Source: Micropterix aruncella
Taxonomy: Eukaryota > Arthropoda > Insecta > Lepidoptera > Micropterigidae
Assembly (NCBI GenBank): GCA_944548615.1
Contig: OX155967.1
Coordinates: forward strand, 23,145,997 to 23,209,996
Direction of reading: 5' to 3'
DNA length: 64,000 nt
The notes under the pieces are model-generated. The model saw only the letters and a program-made list of their open reading frames with translations, made no database searches and had not been told where the DNA came from. The translations under genes and the position numbers were made by a program. Shown here piece after piece: positions 58,441 through 64,000 of this stretch (its first letter is position 1; each line of letters begins with the position of its first letter).

Positions 58441-58483
58441 CCAATCATTCTGGCATTGAAGGCCAATAGCGTGAGCCATAATA

Positions 58484-61370
58484 ATAAATAAATAAATACA
58501 AACGGAGCTGCCATGGAATTCACCGACCGGAGTCGGGCCCAACATAATACAATTTTTTACACTTCTGGGGGGTGAGCAGTGGATTCCGGACTTACGAACC
58601 GGCTGTGGTAGGTTTAGGACAGCTGTCTTGCCACATGTGAGCGTTCACCTTGCCACCCATTCACTCCCCCTTCGAAGCCATAGAATTTGAGATGCGCAAA
58701 TCGCAGTTTTAGATAATTTTTCTAAGAAAGAGTTGATTATTTTTCTGGAAAGGCCAAGATCTTTAAAGAGGTGAAATAGAGATTTAGCTGGCAGGCCACG
58801 AGCGCCAACTTCCACCGCGTGAAGGTGAACAGTGAAGCCGTTCCGGGTTACGGCATTTGCGAGATCATGGTATTTATTTAATTTGTACTCGTGGTCTTTT
58901 GGGATATTTGATTCCCATGGAACAGTTAATTCTACAATAAGAGCCACCTTCCGAGATAGAGAGTAAAGAGTTATATCTGGACGGAGGGCTGTGCATCCGA
59001 GACTTTCAGGGAATTTATACTGCTTAGAGACCGAATCAACCTCTAGAATCCAATCTGTAGCTTTCTCGATTATTGAGAAAGGTTTTGTAGTTAAATGTTT
59101 TTTGCCTTTAGAGCTATCCCGCACAAACTGTATTGGGGGTTTGGAGGATACTGTCAAACCCTTGTTGGCACGAGCCACTGAGAGACTAATTACCTCGCGA
59201 ATAACAGCGAGAACTTTGTCATGGCGGTAAGTGTACCGTCCTTGATCTAAGGCCACCTTGCAGCCAGCTAGAATGTGTCTAGCTGTGCAAGGGGTATTGC
59301 TACAGAGGGGACAAGAACTATCCTCGGCAAAGCTCCAACGAGCGAGGTTACTGGGGTCTGGAAGTGTATGCTGAAAGGCATTCAAATAAAATTTCAGCAT
59401 CTCTGGCGTCCAGTCATAGAGCATTACCTTCCAGTGCATTGGAGGCGGAATGCAAAAGACTATTGCTGTCGTAATCTTCCCGTAAGAGAGACTTCTTCCA
59501 GTCCACATCGCTCATGGTTGTACTGCCATACCCCAGACCAGTGCCATTCTGGCTGATTCCAGTAAGGAAGTTTTTGTGGAAGTCAACGCGGGCTTGTAGA
59601 TCATTTGACTCACTACGGCCACTTACTACGTGCTTCGATATTGCCGGATCCTTGGAATTGCTTAGAATCGAATTTTCGGTTATTCTTGAGTTGGCGTAGA
59701 GCAGAGAGGGCAGTTTTAGAGCTAGCCCAAAATTGTGTTTGGACCTGAAGAGAGTCGAGGGGTCAGCTGGTTTGGCTAAGGACAACCAGGATTTTAAACT
59801 AGCTGTCACCAGTGCATCCAGACGAGACAGTTCGGTTTTGGTGAAATTAAATAAGAAAGGGCCATGACAAATGTGAAGTTAGATAGTTGTCATAGATCCA
59901 AGCCTTACGAGGGCCAGAAATTAGCAGTGTATCTATCTTTTCCAGGCAACTACTGAAATGTTCTATAACATGATCGCCAGAGAGGTCTTTTCCCTGGCAG
60001 GTGATTTTCCTGCCAAGAAATTTGAAGTGGTTATTTAGGTCTATAAGGGAGATAATAGAGCCCTTATAGACCAATTTTGGGTCATAGGACGTAAATTTTG
60101 TGCCTATGCGGGCGAGTCCAAGGCAAAAACGTTTGGAGGGCTTCACTTTTATACAGCCTGACCAGTCGCAGAACAGCTCCACTTTCTGTAATAGCAGGGA
60201 AAGCTGCTTGGGGCTCCTGGTGATAAAAGTTAGGTCGTCTCCTGTGAGATCTCCTGTGAGAAAGTGGGGCTCCTGGCGGCAAAAGCGAGGCACGACGATG
60301 TGTATTGGCCGTCTGTTTTAAAACGGTAACCCCACTTCTTCTCGAACTGGGTCAGGCTTTCCAGCAGTATATTGAAAACGATATTGAATATCGTCGGAGA
60401 AAGGCAACAGCCCTGAAACAGTCCAATTGAATATGATATAGAGCGGGTAGTCCATTCTTGCGTTTTGACATGGAACGTCAGACAGTTGTAGTAGGAGGCT
60501 ACAATGTCACCCACCACAGGTGGGAAGTTGTACCAGCGGAGCGCAAAGTGGAGGAGACTGTGCCGAACTGACCCAAAGGCATTCTCTAGGTCGAGCCAGC
60601 ATACATTGATTTGGCGTTCGTGCTGTCTCGCATCCTTAATGGCAGCAGCCAAGAGAGAATTGTGCTCGAGGCAGCCTGAGACGCCACGCATGAAGACTTT
60701 TTGTACTGACACTCCAAGGTACTCGTTCCGGTGCATGAATTCGCTCATCCTCATGTGGACTATGCCAAAAAAGATTTTGGCCACAGTATCTGTCAGAGCA
60801 ATGGGCCGAGCGTCCTTTGGTCCGGTGCAAACTGGGACCTTCGGAATTAAGATGACTGTCGCTCGGCCGAAATTCTGTGGGACTACACCGCTATTCCATA
60901 TATGTCGGAAGATGGATCCTAAATATTGCAGAAGGCAGGGGCACTTTTTATACACTAAGTAGGGAATACCATCAGGACCTGGAGTAGAGCCCGACGGCTT
61001 CCTTTTTATTTGATTTAAAATCTCATCTAGAGATGGGGGTTGAGAGGCGAAAGCTACTGTAGGCAGGTGCGGAGGTTTAATGTCCGGAGGAGGGCTGTAC
61101 GTATGGAGCCGCATTGGATCCTCATAAGTGGTCGAAAAGTATTCCGTGGCCATTTCTTCCGGCAGACAAAACCTTTTTACTGTAGTTAAAATGGTTTTTG
61201 TCAAACCGGGATTCCTCTTTGGACTTGAGAAATGCTTCTTTGCGCTTGTTGTTTTGCGTTGCTACGCTCTGTATCAGTTTGAGTATAGAGCGGTACGCGC
61301 GCGAGAAGTTGTGGCAGAGGGCCTTATCTCCGGCTTTCTTGGCTTCACGTAGCTGGCTGTTTTAAATGAT
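58484..61370 (-). pseudogene. R2-type LINE with restriction-like endonuclease, multiple frameshifts
   Basis: Order on the minus strand: upstream conserved region (NFSRAYRSILKLIQSVATQ), RT (KPSGSTPGPDGIPYLVYKK, ARPIALTDTVAKIFFG, WLDLENAFGSVRHSLL with motif A aspartate, GLFQGCCLSPTIFN, DDLTFITRSPKQ), thumb, a CCHC module (CPLCSNTPCTARHILAGC) and a PD-(D/E)XK endonuclease (RPDITLY, ALIVELTVPWES). A 38-base insertion at about 60240-60277 disrupts the ADD box; further frameshifts lie near 61165, 59860 and 59450. The tail (AATAAATAAATA) is at 58484-58500. RT then CCHC then RLE defines the R2/NeSL/Hero-type lineage; the exact clade is open. Confidence 0.9.
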
Positions 61371-61425
61371 TGAACTCGTAATGTTTTTATTTATTTTTTA
61401 CGTCTAGTCCAAGTCGTTTTTATTC

Positions 61426-61606
<181 letters not shown>

Positions 61607-61641
61607 TTTAATTTTTAAATGAAAACTTTTAAAACATTTTT

Positions 61642-61873
61642 ATTTAATTGTAAGGTTAGTGAAGGTTGTACCTTTGCCGGACGTTTCGGAGCCCGTGGCT
61701 CCTTCTTCAGCGGCAAGAAGAATACTGCAGTGGAAGCTGTCACCTGCAACTACCCGCATTCCTCTGTGGTGCTGGGAGAGGGGTGTAATGGGCGGGAAAA
61801 TGCATTTTTAAATAAAATATTGGATTTAGAATTCCTTCCAAAGGTACAACCTTCACTAACCTTACAATTAAAT
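61642..61873. repeat. Hairpin element with ribozyme-like core between two (TA)n arrays
   Basis: 34-bp perfect inverted arms (61642-61675, 61840-61873; ATTTAATTGTAAGGTTAGTG..). Within, the minus strand carries CTGAAGA, a GGAGCC-ACG-GGCTCC stem and GAAACG (61710-61681), the same hammerhead-like core as at 21942-22109. Both outer sides are (TA)n. Probably a Penelope-derived, non-autonomous unit. Confidence 0.75.
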
Positions 61874-61876
61874 AAA

Positions 61877-62433
<557 letters not shown>

Positions 62434-64000
62434 CAGTGGTGCCCAACTGAGAGTGCTCCAAGGGCTATTTTGAAAACCCCAATACGCCACGCGGGCACCG
62501 CCGAATTGATAAAAAAACATAAGTGATATAAAGGAAACTACATTATACAATTACACCACTTTTTATTTATTATGTTGATATGACACACTTACTACACTTC
62601 AAACATAATATACACTGTATATTATACAGGAACAGCAAAAAGCTAATGCGATACTTGCTTCTTAAAGTCTGGTTGGTAATCTTCTGTGCAACCCAAAATC
62701 ATACAATTTTTGACGTGTTCGTTAGTTAACATACTTCTGTATTTGGTTTTAATTACTTTTAGTTGAGAAAAAGCACGTTCACATAGATATGTTGACCCAA
62801 AAAATGCTTCCGCTTTATTAACGAAGCAATGGGATTCCATCAACGAAGCTAGTTGTGAAACATCGCTATCGATAAATGGATTTTTGACAAAAATAAACAG
62901 AGGTTCTGTACAGAAAATGTTGTCAAAATGCCTTTCGAATTCCGATTTTAACTGGTGAAACAGCTCCACATGTTTAACTGGGTTATACTCCGCAAGATAT
63001 TCAGCGTCCAATAGGAGAGTAAACTAAGGAAAATGTTGAAAAATTTTCTCCTCTAACTGCCTCTTCCATAGATCGATTTTTTTTACGAATGCTAAAATTG
63101 CGCTCATCATCTGATATGTGTTTTTCTCTTCCTTGTAGTGTTTCGTTGAGTTTATTTAGTTTCGCAGTTACATCAGTTAGAAATGCCAAGTCGGCCAGCC
63201 ATACTTTATCATCGAGTTTTTCTTCGTAGCTATCTTTAGATTGCAAAAATATTTTGATTTCTGTCATCAAACCAACAAATCTTGTCAGCACTTTACCACG
63301 ACTGAGCCACCTTACTTCAGCGAAGTAGATCAAATCACCATGTTCACTGTCCAATTCATCAAGCAAATCTTTGAAAAGACGATGGTTCAACGCTCGTCCA
63401 CGAATGAAATTCACGATTCGTACTACTACGCTCATAACATGGCCAAGGGTAAGTTTTTTGGCAATCAAAGTTTCCTGGTGTATGACACAGTAATAGGAAT
63501 TAAATTTAGGAAAATCTTCATCCTTTTCACACAGACCAATAAATCCAACATTTCTGCCGATCATTGCAGGCGCTCCGTCGGTAGTCATAGCTACCAGTTT
63601 CTGTATTGGTATGTTCTGTTCAGTAATCATCTTTTTTATTGCGTCATAAATGTCTTGTCCTCGTGTATAAGTTACCAACGTCAAATTGGCGAGCAATGCT
63701 TCTTTAACAGAAAAGTCAGAAAAGGCCATTCTGATGAACACCAAAAGCTGTGGTGAGTCAGTAATATCCGTCGATTCGTCCATTTGCCATGAAAAAAACT
63801 CGCATTTTGCCAAGTCATTTTTCATCTGGTCAAAGACGTCATTTGCTATTTCATCAACTCGTCGTGTTACCGTGTTCCTCGATAACGGCACTTGTTTTAT
63901 TGCCGAAATTATGTCGTTTTTGTTTTTAAAATCATGAAACAAAGATTCAGCCATGCCCAACATAGCTTCTATTATAATAATTCCGTCAGAGTAGGGTTTT
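62434..64000 (-). mobile_element. hAT transposon, cut by window edge
   Basis: The left terminus CAGTGGTGCCCAACTGAGAG at 62434 is a typical hAT end, preceded by CCTCTAAA as potential duplication. The transposase gene fills the rest on the minus strand and continues beyond base 64000, so the other terminus is not visible. Confidence 0.8.
62643..64000 (-). pseudogene. hAT transposase (GTF2IRD2/ZBED-like type), frameshifted, partial
   Basis: The frame is open from the window edge (YSDGIIIIEAMLGMAESLF) through FFSWQMDESTDITDSPQLL (D), AMTTDGAPAMIGRN (D), YYCVIHQETLIAKKL (C..H), VRWLSRGKVLTRF and LNETLQGREKHISDD, to a premature end at 63001. The C-terminal part resumes in another frame from 63011 (DAEYLAEYNPVKHVELF, FGSTYLCERAFSQLKVIK, LTNEHVKN), so at least one frameshift lies near 63005. 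N-terminal zinc finger and first residues are outside the window. Same superfamily as the hAT at 5622 but a clearly different lineage. Confidence 0.85.

Overview
This window is from a nuclear eukaryotic genome, almost certainly an arthropod and most likely an insect. The evidence is AT-rich DNA with long (TA)n arrays, spliced genes with GT..AG introns, short TTAGG runs, and a dense, nested set of animal transposable elements (TEs). I see no prokaryotic gene, rRNA, tRNA or CRISPR array. Only one short exon (42401-42499, + strand) looks like a host gene; it resembles the N-terminus of the spliceosomal helicase Aquarius. Most of the rest can be assigned to TEs.

Layout. 1-4360: a LINE reading frame on the minus strand, split by a complete piggyBac element (1159-3786). 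4900-12021: a Harbinger-like scrap, a complete hAT (5622-8511) inserted in a 15-bp-unit repeat, a complete PIF/Harbinger (8646-11685) with two mutually interleaved genes, and a near-perfect 131-bp-arm fold-back. 12022-14974: no gene. 14975-17511: a complete Ginger-type element inside a (TA)n array. 19016-21330: a 5'-truncated LINE. 21942-28650: Penelope-like material with hammerhead-ribozyme-like cores, two large palindromes, (TA)n arrays and a 200-base assembly gap. 29001-38797: a degenerate multi-exon MULE transposase gene (FLYWCH, transposase core, RING) on the minus strand, whose introns hold LINE, pogo, RTE-like, hAT-MITE, piggyBac-MITE and Helitron pieces. 38032-41960: MITEs and a LINE tail. 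42401-42499: the putative host exon. 43085-48610: LINE, pogo and Merlin fragments and two unnamed conserved coding remnants. 48700-51463: a Helitron with four tandem copies of its 5' part. 51480-53851: a domain-deleted Ty3/gypsy derivative. 54029-56685: a second complete piggyBac. 57120-61370: two copies of an R2-type LINE with a restriction-like endonuclease. 61642-61873: a small hairpin with a ribozyme-like core between (TA)n arrays. 62434-64000: a second hAT running off the window.

The most solid results come from junction logic. Exact target-site duplications were found for seven insertions (TTAA for four piggyBac-type insertions, with CCTTGCAG, ATAGCGGT and TAACACGC for hAT types), plus TTA for Harbinger. 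Splice phases agree across every proposed intron of the piggyBac, Harbinger, MADF, Ginger and MULE genes. Several coding frames resume exactly once an inserted element is removed. Two piggyBac transposases, the Harbinger pair and the Ginger gene have intact frames. The hAT-1, MULE, Merlin, R2-type LINE and hAT-2 genes carry stops or frameshifts. Family names rest on motifs recognised by eye; no database search was possible.
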